In this document: piece by piece, positions 7,216 through 7,621 of the stretch | Layout of the letters: each line of letters begins with the position of its first letter | Numbering within the stretch: position 1 is the first letter of the stretch | Assembly (NCBI GenBank): GCA_964592475.1 | Contig: CAZQEZ010000184.1 | Location: 1-7,621 of the forward strand | Length of the DNA stretch: 7,621 nt | Direction: 5' to 3' | Source of the DNA: CAZQEZ01 sp964592475 | Lineage (GTDB): Bacteria > Bacteroidota > Bacteroidia > Cytophagales > Cyclobacteriaceae | Made by a program: the position numbers and the translations under genes | The notes under the pieces: generated by a model | What the model was told of the DNA's origin: nothing | Database searches by the model: none | What the model saw: only the letters and a program-made list of their open reading frames with translations

Positions 7216-7355
7216 ATCTACTTATTTATCACTTATTTTACATGCTTTTTAAGACGGTACCTGAGGGGGGTAGCCACAACATAATTATAGGTGTGAAACC
7301 CCAGGGGATTAGCCAACCTACAATATGCAGCCAAGAATAGAAAAAAATTTAAACA

Positions 7356-7368
7356 AGCGACCATCCCG
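7356..7368 (+). repeat. 13-mer direct repeat, copy 1 (AGCGACCATCCCG)
   Basis: This copy matches the window-end sequence at 7609-7621 at 12 of 13 positions (A for G at the eighth base) in the same orientation. It is followed by ACCGC, so the GC-rich word is longer here. The two copies bracket all octamer repeat clusters. Confidence 0.55.
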
Positions 7369-7383
7369 ACCGCATTTGTATTT

Positions 7384-7401
7384 CTTCGTGCCTTTGTGGC
7401 T
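7384..7401 (-). repeat. Octamer repeat cluster, copy 1
   Basis: Two tandem octamers on the plus strand, TTCGTGCC then TTTGTGGC, ending in T. On the minus strand this reads AGCCACAAAGGCACGAAG, the CACAAAG/CACGAAG type of intergenic repeat I know from Bacteroidota and several other phyla; that recollection was not checked. It is the shortest of the three clusters and lies 15 nt after the first 13-mer. Confidence 0.7.
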
Positions 7402-7455
7402 AGTTTGAAGCTCAAAGTATAGTTAGCTTACCTTTTTCCTTTTCTATTTCTTTTC

Positions 7456-7480
7456 TTAGTGCCTTTGTGCCTTCGTGGCT
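7456..7480 (-). repeat. Octamer repeat cluster, copy 2
   Basis: Three tandem octamers on the plus strand: TTAGTGCC, TTTGTGCC, TTCGTGGC, plus a closing T. The last unit in each cluster changes GTGCC to GTGGC, so the array has a defined end and is not a simple slippage tract. It is separated from the third cluster by a short T-rich spacer. Confidence 0.75.
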
Positions 7481-7489
7481 GCTTTTTTT

Positions 7490-7515
7490 CTTTGTGCCTT
7501 CGTGCCTTCGTGGCT
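7490..7515 (-). repeat. Octamer repeat cluster, copy 3
   Basis: Three tandem octamers on the plus strand: TTTGTGCC, TTCGTGCC, TTCGTGGC, plus T. It has the same unit, same order and same terminal GTGGCT as the other clusters, only 9 nt after copy 2, consistent with duplication of a whole cluster. Confidence 0.75.
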
Positions 7516-7608
7516 CCTTTTCCCTGTATTGCAGCGTTCGGACCGGATTGGTAAGTTTGAATTGTTTGGTATTTTAAAATATCTTTGAGTAGCTAAAATT
7601 TTGCCTTT

Positions 7609-7621
7609 AGCGACCGTCCCG
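7609..7621 (+). repeat. 13-mer direct repeat, copy 2 (AGCGACCGTCCCG), cut by the window edge
   Basis: The second copy of the 13-mer seen at 7356-7368, in the same orientation, with its continuation beyond the window end. Together the copies mark a 266-bp interval that contains every octamer cluster. Confidence 0.5.

Larger units (their letters stand above)
7119..7621. other. Gene-free, repeat-rich intergenic stretch
   Basis: No credible protein or structural RNA gene is seen in these 503 bp. The only sizeable open frame, on the minus strand at 7233-7415, is mostly translated repeat sequence. In order the stretch holds: a hairpin at 7181-7215; a segment of G and C runs at 7260-7320 with two TAGCCA(A)C words and a CCCCAGGGG palindrome; a 13-mer at 7356-7368; octamer repeat clusters at 7384-7401, 7456-7480 and 7490-7515; an AT palindrome TATTTTAAAATA at 7570-7581; and a second 13-mer copy at the window edge. 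The GC-richer words stand out from the AT-rich surroundings, as expected of dispersed repeats inserted or maintained between genes. Confidence 0.7.

Noticed and set aside
7233..7415. Minus-strand open frame of 60 codons
   Set aside because: It lies in the repeat-rich region and its N-terminus is a translation of an octamer cluster; no domain or coding signal is visible.
7384..7515. CRISPR array
   Set aside because: The repeated unit is 8 bp, copies are mostly adjacent, and there are no uniform-length unique spacers or cas genes.

Overview
The window looks like a chromosomal segment of a Bacteroidota member, probably a Cytophagales-like marine or soil organism. The basis is AT-rich DNA, weak or absent Shine-Dalgarno sequences, a -7 element of the Bacteroidota type (TAnnTTTG), a DUF4136 lipoprotein, a TPR-fused histidine kinase of the kind common in that phylum, and GTGCCTTCGTGGCT-type intergenic repeats. 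The lineage is inferred from these features and was not tested by a search.

Layout: (1) 1-671 is an accessory-looking left edge. It holds the last 26 codons of a possible gene (1-81), then a strongly folded element at 92-154 that looks like an integron attC recombination site, then about 200 bp of different composition carrying only an open frame without a start on the minus strand, then a small 54-residue gene (364-528). (2) 672-2561 encodes a secreted metallophosphoesterase with a purple-acid-phosphatase-like N-terminal domain. It converges on (3) a minus-strand DUF4136 lipoprotein gene (2600-3118), which has a good Bacteroidota -7 element at 3138-3145. (4) 3242-4522 encodes RarA (MgsA), the replication-associated AAA+ ATPase, divergent from the lipoprotein. 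(5) 4626-7118 is a probable two-gene operon: a membrane-anchored TPR sensor histidine kinase followed 6 nt later by a GNAT acetyltransferase. (6) 7119-7621 is a gene-free, repeat-rich stretch: a hairpin, a G/C-run segment, three clusters of an octamer repeat (TTNGTGCC), and two direct copies of a 13-mer that bracket the octamer clusters.

The five long genes are not one pathway. RarA is housekeeping genome maintenance, the phosphoesterase and lipoprotein are envelope functions, and the kinase with its acetyltransferase is a signalling unit with no response regulator in view. The most unusual signal is the attC-like site at the left edge, which would make 1-154 the end of an integron gene cassette. 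No integrase and no convincing second attC are visible, so it is either the edge of an array extending off the left of the window or an isolated site.
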